A stretch of 64,000 nucleotides of DNA from the NCBI GenBank assembly GCA_937890765.1, contig CALADQ010000026.1, positions 62,001-126,000 on the forward strand, given 5' to 3'. This document shows positions 1 through 8,688 of this stretch, in pieces. Made by a program: the position numbers and the translations under genes. How positions within the stretch are numbered: the first letter of the stretch is position 1; each line of letters starts with the position of its first letter. This DNA is from an uncultured Candidatus Neoarthromitus sp. Lineage in GTDB: Bacteria > Bacillota > Clostridia > Clostridiales > Clostridiaceae. A model generated the notes under the pieces. That model made no database searches. It was not told the origin of the DNA and saw only the letters and a list, made by a program, of their open reading frames with translations.

Positions 1-89
1 TTAAACTCCAAATTAATTGAATTAATATCATTATTATCGCAATTTTGTTCTAAAACTTTCGAATTATTATTTTTTTTAAACTCAAACAA
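1..89 (-). CDS. Possible 5' end of an unidentified gene, cut by window start
   Basis: A frame opening with TTG (87-89) stays open to base 1. An AGGTGG SD-like sequence lies about 9 bases upstream of the TTG, and the site follows the spoIVA terminator, where a new gene would be expected. The 29 visible codons are rich in Asn and Lys with no recognisable motif, so no function can be given. AT-rich DNA can produce such frames by chance; the continuation outside the window decides. Confidence 0.3.
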   Translation of the reverse strand, partial: MFEFKKNNNSKVLEQNCDNNDINSINLEF

Positions 90-214
90 AATTTAAAACC
101 ACCTTTAAGCTTAAGTTAATTATTATCTAAACAATAAGATATCACATATAAATTTAAATTTATATAAGTACTAATAATTTTATTATGCTCACTTAACTAT
201 TCCAAAATGTATGA

Positions 215-253
215 ACAAAAAATTAAGCACCTACACAAACGTATAGATGCTTA
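215..253 (-). terminator. Rho-independent terminator after spoIVA
   Basis: On the minus strand a 12-bp stem (225-236 with 241-252, including G-U pairs) with a 4-base loop is followed by a run of U. It lies just downstream of the spoIVA stop and closes that gene. Confidence 0.85.
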
Positions 254-268
254 ATTTAAATTTTGAAA

Positions 269-1750
269 CTAAAGTATTATGCAAATTAAACCGCCACTAC
301 CTTCATTAACAATTTTTTGCAACGTTTTTTGTATTTTAGCTTGAACATCTTCAGGCATTTTGTACAATTTATTTTGAAGACCTTCCTTAACCAAAACCTC
401 TAAACTCTTTCCAAACATATTTGATTGCCACATGCTTGAAGGATCATTTTCAAATTGTTCCAAAAGAGATTTAACAAGTTCTTCAGTTTCTTTTTCTGTT
501 CCCATTATTGGAGAAATTTCTGTTTGTATATCCGCCTTAATCAAATGAAGAGAAGGAGCAGATGCTTTAAGCTTAACGCCATAACGAGTGCCTTGTCTTA
601 TTATTTCTGGCTCTTCAAATTTCATTTCTGAAAGTTGAGGTGCAACCAAACCATAACCTGTCTCTCTAACATCACTCAACGCACGTTCAACTTTATCATA
701 TTCAACTTTTGCTTTATACAAATCTTTTATAAGATCTAAAAGTTGTCCTTCATCGTCTATATCTTGATCGCAAATTTCGCTCAAAATTTTGTAGAATATA
801 TTATTGTGTATATTGAATTTTAATTTAGATTTTCCATTTCCTAAACTTGTTTCAATAATATCTATTCCACTTAAAAATTCATCTCTTTCAGTCATGTAAT
901 CAGAAATTTTTCTTACATCACTTATTTTATTTATATCTTGACTCATGTCCTTTATAAGAGTTATGAAATTATTTTTTAACCAATGACTTGAATCAAGTCC
1001 ATTTATCCAACTTGGCAAATCAATATGAATTTCTTTGACAGGGAATTCCATCAAAACTCTTCTGAATAATTTTTCAATATCATTTTCATCCATTTTAGCA
1101 ATATCAATTGCCACTACAGGAACATCATATTTTTCCTCAAGACTTTCTTTCAATTCTTGAGTTTCTATTGTATTTGGATGTTTCGTATTTAAAACGACAA
1201 CAAAAGGTTTATTGATGCTCTTCAAATCTAAAATAACTCTTTCTTCTGCATCAACATAACTTTCTCTATCTATTCCAGTAAACGAACCATCAGTTGTAAT
1301 AACAACACCAACAGTAGAATGATCTGTTATTACTTTTCTTGTTCCAATTTCAGCGGCTTCTTCAAAAGGAATTTCTTCTTCAAACCAAGGTGTTTTTACC
1401 ATTTTAGGTGAATCACCTTCTAAATGTCCTAACGCTTCATCGACTATGTATCCAACACAATCAACTAATCTAACTTTAAATTTCAAATTTTCATTGAAAT
1501 TTATTTCTATAGCTTCATTAGGAATAAATTTAGGTTCTGTAGTATGAATGCTCTTTCCTGAACCACTTTGAGGCAATTCATCTTTAGCTCTTTCTTTTTT
1601 AAAAGAATTTTCAATTCGTGGAATTACCATTTTGTCCATGAATGTTTTAATAAAAGTAGATTTTCCTGTTCTTACTGGACCAACAACTCCAATATAAATA
1701 TCTCCTTGAGTTCTTTTTGCTATATCTTCATATATGTTTAAGTTTTCCAA
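269..1750 (-). CDS. spoIVA: Stage IV sporulation protein A, spore-coat morphogenetic ATPase
   Basis: SpoIVA polymerises on the outer forespore membrane in the mother cell, using ATP hydrolysis, and forms the basement layer of the spore coat. The sequence shows the N-terminal TRAFAC-type NTPase with Walker A (GPVRTGKST, residues about 25-33), the conserved PQSGSGKSIHTTEPKF segment, and the family C-terminus ending GSGGLICIIL. The longest frame begins at a GTG at 1765, but a GGAGG placed 8 bases before the TTG at 1750 gives MENLNIYEDIAKRT, which matches the Bacillus N-terminus, and a length of 493 residues against 492 in B. subtilis. It is a single-gene unit between two terminators. Confidence 0.97.
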   Translation of the reverse strand: MENLNIYEDIAKRTQGDIYIGVVGPVRTGKSTFIKTFMDKMVIPRIENSFKKERAKDELPQSGSGKSIHTTEPKFIPNEAIEINFNENLKFKVRLVDCVGYIVDEALGHLEGDSPKMVKTPWFEEEIPFEEAAEIGTRKVITDHSTVGVVITTDGSFTGIDRESYVDAEERVILDLKSINKPFVVVLNTKHPNTIETQELKESLEEKYDVPVVAIDIAKMDENDIEKLFRRVLMEFPVKEIHIDLPSWINGLDSSHWLKNNFITLIKDMSQDINKISDVRKISDYMTERDEFLSGIDIIETSLGNGKSKLKFNIHNNIFYKILSEICDQDIDDEGQLLDLIKDLYKAKVEYDKVERALSDVRETGYGLVAPQLSEMKFEEPEIIRQGTRYGVKLKASAPSLHLIKADIQTEISPIMGTEKETEELVKSLLEQFENDPSSMWQSNMFGKSLEVLVKEGLQNKLYKMPEDVQAKIQKTLQKIVNEGSGGLICIIL

Positions 1751-1787
1751 TCTAAGTACCTCCACATTTTTTAACTTAATCTATTAC

Positions 1788-1817
1788 AATATATATTTTC
1801 TTTTTTTCCATTTATTC
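1788..1817 (-). promoter_or_regulatory. Candidate sigma-E promoter for spoIVA
   Basis: GAATAAA (1811-1817) resembles the sigma-E -35 element. TATATATT (1788-1795), 15 bases on, matches 5 of 8 positions of the -10 consensus CATACAAT. spoIVA is sigma-E-dependent in Bacillus, which supports the call, but the -10 match is weak. Confidence 0.3.
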
Positions 1818-1849
1818 CAAATTAATAAATTAACTATTAAGTTTTTATA

Positions 1850-1884
1850 AATAAAAATTCCTATACAATATAAATTGCATAGGA
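1850..1884 (-). terminator. Terminator after gpsA
   Basis: A 10-bp inverted repeat (1860-1869 with 1874-1883, one G-U pair) is followed on the minus strand by AAUUUUUAUUU. It separates the der-gpsA unit from spoIVA. Confidence 0.85.
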
Positions 1885-1896
1885 ACAAACAAAATT

Positions 1897-2895
1897 TTAT
1901 ATTTTTAATATTTCATCTTTTTTATCTCTAGACATTAATTTATTTTCTATAGAATGTGGATCTTGATCATTAAACAGAACATTGTACAATGCTTCTATAA
2001 TAGGAAGCTCTATATTTTTTTCTTTTCCCATCTCATAAAATATTTTACAAGCATTGACTCCCTCCACAACCATACCAACTTTTTCAATAGCTTCATTCAG
2101 ATTCATTCCTTGTCCAATTAAAAATCCACATTTTCTATTTCTACTGTGTTCACTTAGACAAGTTACCATTAAATCTCCAATTCCCGTCAATCCAAAAAAA
2201 GTTTCAACATTCGCACCGAATTTAACACCAATTCTTATGATATCGTGAAGAGAACGAGTTATTATTGCTGCACTTGAATTATCACCATAACCCATTCCCA
2301 AAATCACTCCAATACCTAATGCAATTATATTTTTCATTGCACCACCAATTTCAACTCCAATAATATCTGAATTTGTATAAATTCTTAAAACATCATTAGA
2401 CAAAGTATCTCTTATTAATCTAGCTGAATCCATATCTTTTGAAGTTGCAACCAAAGCTGTTGGTTTTTTCATAGCAACTTCTTCAGCATGGCTTGGCCCA
2501 GACAAAACTACAATAGGATTATTAGGAAGCTCTTCTTCTAAAACCTGTGAAAGTCTTTTGTAACTATTTCTTTCTATTCCCTTGGACAAGCAAACTATAA
2601 TGCTTTGCTTTTTAACTTTTAAACTTATTTTTTTTGCGGCCTCTCTTATTGCTACAGAAGGTAACGCAAAAAATATTATATCTGCATCGCATACGGCCTC
2701 ATTTATATCACAAGTAGCGTAAACACCATCAGGTATAACTATATTGGTGAGATACTTTATATTTTTCCTTTCATTATTAATTCCTTGAACGATATTTAAA
2801 TTTCTATCGAACATTTTTATTTTGAAATTATAATTTGAAAAAATTACAGAAAGAGCTGTCCCAAAACTTCCACTTCCCAAAAATGTTAAATTCAT
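1897..2895 (-). CDS. gpsA: NAD(P)H-dependent glycerol-3-phosphate dehydrogenase
   Basis: Reduces dihydroxyacetone phosphate to sn-glycerol-3-phosphate for phospholipid synthesis in the cytoplasm. The 332-residue protein starts with the Rossmann loop GSGSFGTA (about residues 7-14), has LSGPSHAEEVA, and keeps the catalytic-lysine segment GGAMKNIIALGIG (about 186-198). The SD lies inside the end of der and the two genes overlap by 4 bases, so they are translationally coupled. In Clostridium plsY, the acyltransferase that uses the product, usually sits between der and gpsA; it is absent here. Confidence 0.97.
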   Translation of the reverse strand: MNLTFLGSGSFGTALSVIFSNYNFKIKMFDRNLNIVQGINNERKNIKYLTNIVIPDGVYATCDINEAVCDADIIFFALPSVAIREAAKKISLKVKKQSIIVCLSKGIERNSYKRLSQVLEEELPNNPIVVLSGPSHAEEVAMKKPTALVATSKDMDSARLIRDTLSNDVLRIYTNSDIIGVEIGGAMKNIIALGIGVILGMGYGDNSSAAIITRSLHDIIRIGVKFGANVETFFGLTGIGDLMVTCLSEHSRNRKCGFLIGQGMNLNEAIEKVGMVVEGVNACKIFYEMGKEKNIELPIIEALYNVLFNDQDPHSIENKLMSRDKKDEILKI

Positions 2896-4211
2896 TTCCT
2901 TTCTTTCCTCTCTTTGTATTGTATATCTATTCCTGTACCTTCGAAGTCAAAGCTCTCTCTAATTTGATTATGAAGATATCTTGTATAAGAAAAATGCAAA
3001 GTGGATTCGTCGTTTATAAAAAATACAAATTTCGGCGGCCTAACATCAACTTGCGTACAATAATACACTTTAAGTCTTTTAACTCCAACTATAGGAGGTT
3101 CTTTCATCATAATAGCTCGTCCAATTATTTCGTTTAAAATACCTGTAGCTATTCTCCTCGAATAATTGTCATAACATTTTTTTACTACCTTCAATACATT
3201 ATCAACTCTTTGTCCAGTCATAGCTGAAATAAACATGTATGGAGCGTAAGTAACAAACGAAAAAGCATTTTGAATATTTTTTCTGAATTCATTGTAAGTA
3301 TTGTTGTCTTTTTGTATAACATCCCATTTATTTATAACTATAGCTATGGCTTTGTTACGTTCATGAGCATAACCAATAATTTTTTCATCTTGCTCAGTTA
3401 CTCCCTTGCTCGCATCAATAACAACTAAACATACATCACATCTATCTATGCTGTACAAACTTCTAATCGCACTATAGTGTTCAACATTTTCTTTAATTTT
3501 TGCTCTCTTTCTAAGTCCTGCCGTGTCTATCAACACAAATTTTCCTACTTCATTTTCAAAATACGTATCAATGGAATCTCGAGTTGTTCCCGCGACATCG
3601 CTAACAATTGAACGAGGTTGCCCTAATATTCTATTTACCAAAGAAGATTTTCCAACGTTAGGCTTTCCAACAACAGCAACTTTAATAATATCTTGCTTCT
3701 CTTCCTCTTCTATAACATCAAAATATTTTACAACTTCATCGAGCATATCTCCAAGCCCAAGAGCTTGAGTAGAAGAAATTGCTATGGGCTCTCCTAAACC
3801 AAATTCATAAAATTCATACAAATTCATTTCATCTTTTTTAGAATCAATTTTATTAACAACAAGAATTATGTTCTTTCTACTTTTACGAAGCATTCTTGCA
3901 ACTTCTCTATCTCCATCAACAAGCCCCGCCTTTCCATCAACAAGAAAAACGATAACATCAGCAGTTTCAATTGCCATCTCTGCTTGTATTCTCATATTTT
4001 TCATCATATCATCGTTTGTTTTTAATTCAATTCCACCTGTATCTATAACTGTGAATTTATAATTTAGCCACTCAGCATCTCTATAAATTCTATCTCTTGT
4101 AACACCTGGAGTGTCTTCGACTATGGAAACTCTATCTCCAACAATTTTATTAAACAATGTGGACTTACCCACATTAGGACGACCAACTATTGCTACAATG
4201 GGTTTTTTCAT
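2892..4211 (-). CDS. der: Double-domain GTPase Der (EngA), ribosome 50S assembly
   Basis: Der is an essential GTPase for maturation of the large ribosomal subunit. Two tandem G domains are visible, each with its own P-loop (GRPNVGKST near the N-terminus and GKPNVGKSS about 170 residues later), matching DTGG/DTAG and NKID/NKWD motifs, followed by a KH-like C-terminal domain. The start chosen is ATG at 4211 (MKKPIVAIVG), since a GGAGG lies upstream and the longer frame would place its first codon on that SD. The protein is then 439 residues, normal for the family. Confidence 0.97.
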   Translation of the reverse strand: MKKPIVAIVGRPNVGKSTLFNKIVGDRVSIVEDTPGVTRDRIYRDAEWLNYKFTVIDTGGIELKTNDDMMKNMRIQAEMAIETADVIVFLVDGKAGLVDGDREVARMLRKSRKNIILVVNKIDSKKDEMNLYEFYEFGLGEPIAISSTQALGLGDMLDEVVKYFDVIEEEEKQDIIKVAVVGKPNVGKSSLVNRILGQPRSIVSDVAGTTRDSIDTYFENEVGKFVLIDTAGLRKRAKIKENVEHYSAIRSLYSIDRCDVCLVVIDASKGVTEQDEKIIGYAHERNKAIAIVINKWDVIQKDNNTYNEFRKNIQNAFSFVTYAPYMFISAMTGQRVDNVLKVVKKCYDNYSRRIATGILNEIIGRAIMMKEPPIVGVKRLKVYYCTQVDVRPPKFVFFINDESTLHFSYTRYLHNQIRESFDFEGTGIDIQYKERKERK

Positions 4212-4274
4212 TTTGATTATTTCCTCCATAATTTACTTTTAGAAATAAAATACATAGCAAGATTATAACACATT

Positions 4275-4310
4275 GACAAAAAAAAGAAACCAGCTACAAA
4301 TAACTGATTT
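4275..4310 (-). terminator. Terminator after phoU
   Basis: A stem of about 10 bp with G-U pairs (left arm near 4287-4297, right arm near 4301-4310) is followed on the minus strand by C and eight U. It ends the pst-phoU operon. Confidence 0.85.
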
Positions 4311-4318
4311 CATACAAC

Positions 4319-4978
4319 TTAATTATTGCTCAAATTTCTTTTGAAAAACTCACCTGATTTTAAATACATTACATTTTCACAAATATTATTTATGTGATCT
4401 CCCGCTCTTTCAAAATATTTAATCATAAAAAGAGTTTGAACAGCGATGTTGTTTTGAATTTCTCCTGAATTCATCTTGTCCATAATCTTCGTAAAAATAT
4501 CATAATATTTTTTATCTATCATTTCATCGCATTCATAAATTTCAATAGCTTTCTTTTTATCATTGTTAACATAAGCCGTCACAACTTCAATTATCATCTT
4601 TTTTATAATGTCCGAAAAATAATCAGAAATAGACGAATCCATATTTTGATTTTCAGGTATATACATTGAAACTTTTGCTAAATCAACAGCATAATCGCCT
4701 ATCCTTTCCAAATCTTGAATTATTTTAATCGTGGTGAACAATCGCCTCAAATCTCTAGCTAAAGGCGTTTGAGTTGCAATAAGCTTAACGCATTTATATT
4801 CAATTTCCTCTTTCAAAAAATCTATTTTGTCATCTTCTTCAATTATAATCTTGGCAAGCTCCGTATCTTTAGTTCTCAAAACTTGTTCTGATTTTTCAAA
4901 TTGTCCTTTAACAAGATTAGCCATTTCAATTAAAGATTCATTTAATTCATCTAAAACCTTACCAAATTTTTCTCTCAT
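4319..4978 (-). CDS. phoU: Phosphate-signalling protein PhoU
   Basis: PhoU links the Pst transporter to the PhoR kinase and dampens Pho signalling when phosphate is sufficient. The 219-residue protein consists of two homologous three-helix bundles, with the usual acidic/basic metal-binding repeats (RDLRRLFTTIKIIQDLERIGDYAVDLAK in the first, YFERAGDHINNICENV in the second). The start is ATG at 4978, preceded by GGGGAGG at 6 bases. It is the last gene of pstS-pstC-pstA-pstB-phoU, 18 bases after pstB. Confidence 0.96.
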   Translation of the reverse strand: MREKFGKVLDELNESLIEMANLVKGQFEKSEQVLRTKDTELAKIIIEEDDKIDFLKEEIEYKCVKLIATQTPLARDLRRLFTTIKIIQDLERIGDYAVDLAKVSMYIPENQNMDSSISDYFSDIIKKMIIEVVTAYVNNDKKKAIEIYECDEMIDKKYYDIFTKIMDKMNSGEIQNNIAVQTLFMIKYFERAGDHINNICENVMYLKSGEFFKRNLSNN

Positions 4979-4996
4979 CAAAAACCTCCCCAACTT

Positions 4997-5749
4997 CTAT
5001 CCAAACCTTCCAGTTATATAATCTTCAGTAAATTTATTTGATGGATTATGAAATATATTTTCTGTCTTATCCATCTCTTCAAGTTTTCCATTCAAGAAAA
5101 ATGCTGTGTAATCTGAAATCCTTCCAGCTTGCTGCATATTGTGCGTAACTATAACAATAGTATATTTCTTTCTTAATTTTATCAAAAGCTCTTCGACTTT
5201 CATTGTTGAAATTGGATCGAGTGCTGAAGTGGGTTCATCCATTAAAATAATTTTAGGTTGAGTCGCAAGACAACGTGCAATACACAAACGCTGTTGCTGT
5301 CCACCAGATAAATTATATGCACTCTTTTTCAAATCATCCTTAACTTCATCCCAAAGCGCAACATCTTTCAAAGTTATTTCAACAAGTTCATTTAAAACTT
5401 TTTTATCCTTTATACCATAATTTTTTGGCGCAAAAACTATATTTTCGTATATAGATTTTGGAAATGGATTAGGTTTTTGAAACACAAGTCCAACATCTTT
5501 TCTAAGAAGTACAACATCCTGTTTCTTTATATCTTTTCCATCTAAAAGAATTTTTCCAGTGTACCTAGCATAATCAAACATTTCATTCATTCTATTTAAA
5601 TTTCTTAGAAAAGTAGATTTACCACATCCAGAAGGCCCAATTAATGCAGTAATTTTATTTTCATAAATATCCATATTAATGTTAAACAAAGCCTGCTTAT
5701 CTCCATAATAAAAATTTAAATCTTCAACTTTTATAATTACTTTTCCCAT
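4997..5749 (-). CDS. pstB: Phosphate ABC transporter ATP-binding protein
   Basis: ATPase of the high-affinity phosphate importer, on the cytoplasmic face of the membrane. The 250 residues carry Walker A GPSGCGKST (about 38-46), the signature LSGGQQQR (about 148-155), Walker B IILMDEPTSALDP and the switch histidine in VTHNMQQ. The RNLNRMNE segment after Walker A is typical of PstB. It is cotranscribed with pstA upstream and phoU downstream. Confidence 0.98.
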   Translation of the reverse strand: MGKVIIKVEDLNFYYGDKQALFNINMDIYENKITALIGPSGCGKSTFLRNLNRMNEMFDYARYTGKILLDGKDIKKQDVVLLRKDVGLVFQKPNPFPKSIYENIVFAPKNYGIKDKKVLNELVEITLKDVALWDEVKDDLKKSAYNLSGGQQQRLCIARCLATQPKIILMDEPTSALDPISTMKVEELLIKLRKKYTIVIVTHNMQQAGRISDYTAFFLNGKLEEMDKTENIFHNPSNKFTEDYITGRFG

Positions 5750-5774
5750 TAAGTATTTACCCCTTATTGTTTAT

Positions 5775-6662
5775 TTACTCATATTTCTTTTCAAATTTCT
5801 TTCTTATAATTATAGCCAATATATTAAACATAAAAACTAGTACCAACAAAACAATTATACCTGCCGACGCCAAGTTCTGAAATTCTGGTTCAGGTCTTGA
5901 AGTCCAATTGTAAATTTGTATTGGCAAAACAGTAAAACCGTCTAATAAACCTTTAGGTATAAATCTCAAAAATGTAGCAGCTCCAACAACAATTAACGGC
6001 GAAGCTTCACCAAGTGCTCGAGCTAATGAAAGAACAATTCCTGTTACTATGTTTGATATTGCACAGGGAATAATAACTCCTTTTATCGCTTGCCACTTTG
6101 TAACTCCAAGAGCCAACGCTCCTTCATAAAAAGAATATGGAACTGTTTTTAAAGCTTCTTGTGACGAAATTATTATAGGCGACAAAACCAAAAGAGAAAG
6201 TGTTAATGCTCCCGATATAATACTGGAACCTAGCATAAAAAACTTTACAAAAACTCCTAATCCTAAAATCCCATAAACTATCGCAGGAACTCCAGCTAAA
6301 TTTTGTATATTTAATTTTATAAACTCAGTTAACTTTGAAGGTTTAGCATAAAGTTCAAGATAAACAGCTGTTCCCACTCCCAACGGAACAGAAATTAAAA
6401 TTGTCAAAACTAAAATGTATATACTTCCAACAATTGCAGGAGCTATACCAGATTTAGATGGCCTACTTGAAGAAAATCCTTTTAAGAAATTCCAATTTAA
6501 ATATCTAAATCCCTTAGAAAAGATTTGTATTAATAGTAACGCTAAAAACAAAATTCCTATAATTGTTGCAACAATCGTAACTATTTTTAAAATAACATCT
6601 ACAAATTTTCTTTTCTTTAAATTAGATTTTATAATATCCTCATTAAAGAATTCTTTTTCCAT
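5775..6662 (-). CDS. pstA: Phosphate ABC transporter permease PstA
   Basis: One of the two inner-membrane permease subunits of the phosphate importer. The 295-residue protein has about six hydrophobic segments and the EAA loop (EGALALGVTKWQAIKGVIIP, about residues 181-200) that docks onto PstB. It also has the PstA-typical VPAIVYGILGLG and RALGEASPLIVVGA segments. It lies 25 bases upstream of pstB and 30 bases after pstC. Confidence 0.97.
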   Translation of the reverse strand: MEKEFFNEDIIKSNLKKRKFVDVILKIVTIVATIIGILFLALLLIQIFSKGFRYLNWNFLKGFSSSRPSKSGIAPAIVGSIYILVLTILISVPLGVGTAVYLELYAKPSKLTEFIKLNIQNLAGVPAIVYGILGLGVFVKFFMLGSSIISGALTLSLLVLSPIIISSQEALKTVPYSFYEGALALGVTKWQAIKGVIIPCAISNIVTGIVLSLARALGEASPLIVVGAATFLRFIPKGLLDGFTVLPIQIYNWTSRPEPEFQNLASAGIIVLLVLVFMFNILAIIIRKKFEKKYE

Positions 6663-6692
6663 ACCTATCCCACTTTCATTTAAAACTTATAC

Positions 6693-7556
6693 TTAACTTT
6701 TATTTATAATTTTTCTGGCAAATATATTTAAAACTAATGTTATAAAAAACAAAATCGCTCCACATACGAATATAGTTTTGTACTCTACAGAGCTAAAAGA
6801 AACATCTCCCATGCTAACATTTGCCATATAAGTAGTTAAAGTTTGTACGCTCCTCAATGGATTTAAATTGAATAAAGGATTACTTCCTGATGCAATTGCA
6901 ACAATCATAGTTTCTCCAATTGCCCTAGATACAGCCAATATAAATGAAGAAATTATTCCTGATTTTGCAGCTGGTATCAAAACTTTTGTAATTACTTCAA
7001 ATTTTGTACTTCCAAGAGCATAAGCTCCTCTTTTAATAGAACCTGGAACACTTCTTAAAGCGTCTTCACTTAAAGAAGCTATCATCGGAACTATCATAAT
7101 TCCAATTGCAATTCCAGCACTAAGTGCGTTATAAATTTCTAGATTTTGTATAAATGTTCTTAAAAATGGCGTTATAAATGTAAGTGCAAAGAAACCGTAA
7201 ACAACTGAAGGAATAAACGCAAGTATTTCCAAAACAGGTTTTAAAAATCCTCTAACTCTCTTCGAAGCATATTCATTTAAATAAATAGCAATAAACAACC
7301 CTAAAGGTATCGCTATGAGCGAAGATATTACCGCAATCATTACAGTACCCATTATAAGCGTAAGTATGTTGTAAGTAGGTTTGCTTAATAATGGATTCCA
7401 TGAATTTCCTTTAAATAATTCAAAAAAACTAACTTCTTTGAAAAAATCTTTCGCCTCGAAAACCAATAAAAAAACTATTGCAATTGTTATCAATATTGAA
7501 ACCATAGCAAAAACTTTCAAAATGTATTCTACTATTTTTTCAAGCTTATCTTTCAC
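6693..7556 (-). CDS. pstC: Phosphate ABC transporter permease PstC
   Basis: Partner permease of PstA. Six predicted membrane segments surround the EAA-type loop RGAYALGSTKFEVITKVLIP; the segments IPSVVYGFFAL and SRAIGETMIVAIASG are typical of PstC. A GGGAGGG precedes the GTG at 7556, which gives 287 residues. The longer frame from the TTG at 7589 has no suitable SD. It lies about 40 bases after the pstS stop. Confidence 0.95.
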   Translation of the reverse strand: MKDKLEKIVEYILKVFAMVSILITIAIVFLLVFEAKDFFKEVSFFELFKGNSWNPLLSKPTYNILTLIMGTVMIAVISSLIAIPLGLFIAIYLNEYASKRVRGFLKPVLEILAFIPSVVYGFFALTFITPFLRTFIQNLEIYNALSAGIAIGIMIVPMIASLSEDALRSVPGSIKRGAYALGSTKFEVITKVLIPAAKSGIISSFILAVSRAIGETMIVAIASGSNPLFNLNPLRSVQTLTTYMANVSMGDVSFSSVEYKTIFVCGAILFFITLVLNIFARKIINKS

Positions 7557-7595
7557 TTTGATAAAACCCTCCCAAAAATCGACTAGCAAATAAAA

Positions 7596-8540
7596 TTAAT
7601 TCTCAACCAAATCAAGTTTTTGTGCAATTTCATTTTTCAATTCTTTCAATTGCAATTCGTACTCTTCTTTGTTGAGAGGCTCTAGTTTAACTTCATTAGC
7701 TAATTCATACGCATTATTCAAATAAAATTCTATGAACGCAGTTACTTCATCTTTGCTAAAATCATTTCTATCAAAATATATAAACAAAGGCCTTGCTAAC
7801 AAATATTTATTTGTACTTATTGTTTCATAAGAAGGTGCAACGCCATCAATTGAAACCAAATTTATTTTATCTTTATTAGATTCATAATAGCTATACCCAA
7901 AATAACCTATAGAATACTTATCTTCACTTATACCTTTGATTAAAATATTATCATCTTCACTCAATATAGCATCCTCTCGCTGAGATTTTGCAACTTTATT
8001 TATTGCTTCTGTGAAAAACTCAAATGTACCTGATGCAGTTCCTGGAGTATAAACTTTAATCAATTCATTTGGAAATTCTGGCCTAACATCACTCCAATAC
8101 TTAGCTGGGTTTTCTTGTCTAAAAATAAAAGACAATTCTTCACTTGTCAAATCTGTTGCAAATTTATTTTCCGCATTTACAACAACAGAAATTCCATCGT
8201 TAGCAACTATTAGCTCACGAACATCTCTTCCATTTCTATTTGCAATTTCCAATTCAGAATCTTTAATTTTTCTTGATGCATTAACGATATCTATTTCATT
8301 ATTAACAAACTTTTTCATTCCACCACCTGTTCCAGATTCGGCAATGGAAACTTTAATTTCAGGATTTTCAATACCAAACTCTTCTGCTATTATTTCAGTC
8401 ATTGGATAAACTGTGGACGAACCATCAATAACAATATTTCCGCTTAAATTGGAATTTGACGCTTTGTTATTTCCTCCACATGAAATTAATGTCAAGCAAA
8501 ACAAGCCCACACCAATTAAACTAAATATTCTTTTACTCAT
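7596..8540 (-). CDS. pstS: Phosphate-binding lipoprotein PstS
   Basis: Extracytoplasmic receptor that hands phosphate to PstCA. It has a lipoprotein signal peptide with lipobox LISC (cysteine about residue 21), then the PBP-like phosphate-binding fold: IDGSSTVYPMTE (about 38-49), AESGTGGGMKKF and the TPGTASGTFEFF phosphate loop. At 314 residues it is a normal length. It is the first gene of the pst operon, with PhoP-type half-sites directly upstream. Confidence 0.97.
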   Translation of the reverse strand: MSKRIFSLIGVGLFCLTLISCGGNNKASNSNLSGNIVIDGSSTVYPMTEIIAEEFGIENPEIKVSIAESGTGGGMKKFVNNEIDIVNASRKIKDSELEIANRNGRDVRELIVANDGISVVVNAENKFATDLTSEELSFIFRQENPAKYWSDVRPEFPNELIKVYTPGTASGTFEFFTEAINKVAKSQREDAILSEDDNILIKGISEDKYSIGYFGYSYYESNKDKINLVSIDGVAPSYETISTNKYLLARPLFIYFDRNDFSKDEVTAFIEFYLNNAYELANEVKLEPLNKEEYELQLKELKNEIAQKLDLVEN

Positions 8541-8585
8541 AAAATTTCCCCCTAAAGTAATATGAGTTTCATTTTAAATTAGGTT

Positions 8586-8624
8586 GGTTAAATAAATATT
8601 TTATAAATGTTAAATCTATATTAA
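8586..8624 (-). promoter_or_regulatory. Putative PhoP-binding site upstream of pstS
   Basis: On the minus strand TTAATA, TTAACA and TTAACC hexamers begin at 8624, 8613 and 8591, offsets of 11 and 22 bases, so they lie on one helix face. Firmicute PhoP boxes are TTAACA-like repeats at 11-base steps. A TAAAAT that could be the -10 follows about 10 bases after the last repeat. Confidence 0.6.
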
Positions 8625-8639
8625 ATATTTCTAAAAAAC

Positions 8640-8688
8640 AAAATAAAAAACCAAGCAAACTTCAACAAAGAAATTCTACTTGGTTTTA
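8640..8688 (-). terminator. Terminator overlapping the end of phoR
   Basis: Arms AAAACCAAG and CUUGGUUUU (minus strand, 8679-8687 and 8647-8655) enclose a loop with a partial inner stem and are followed by a U-rich run. The upstream arm is made of the last sense codons of phoR (Pro-Lys-Thr-Lys). Confidence 0.7.

Noticed and set aside
1751..1765. GTG start for spoIVA at the end of the longest frame
   Set aside because: It overlaps the SD; the TTG at 1750 matches family length and N-terminus.
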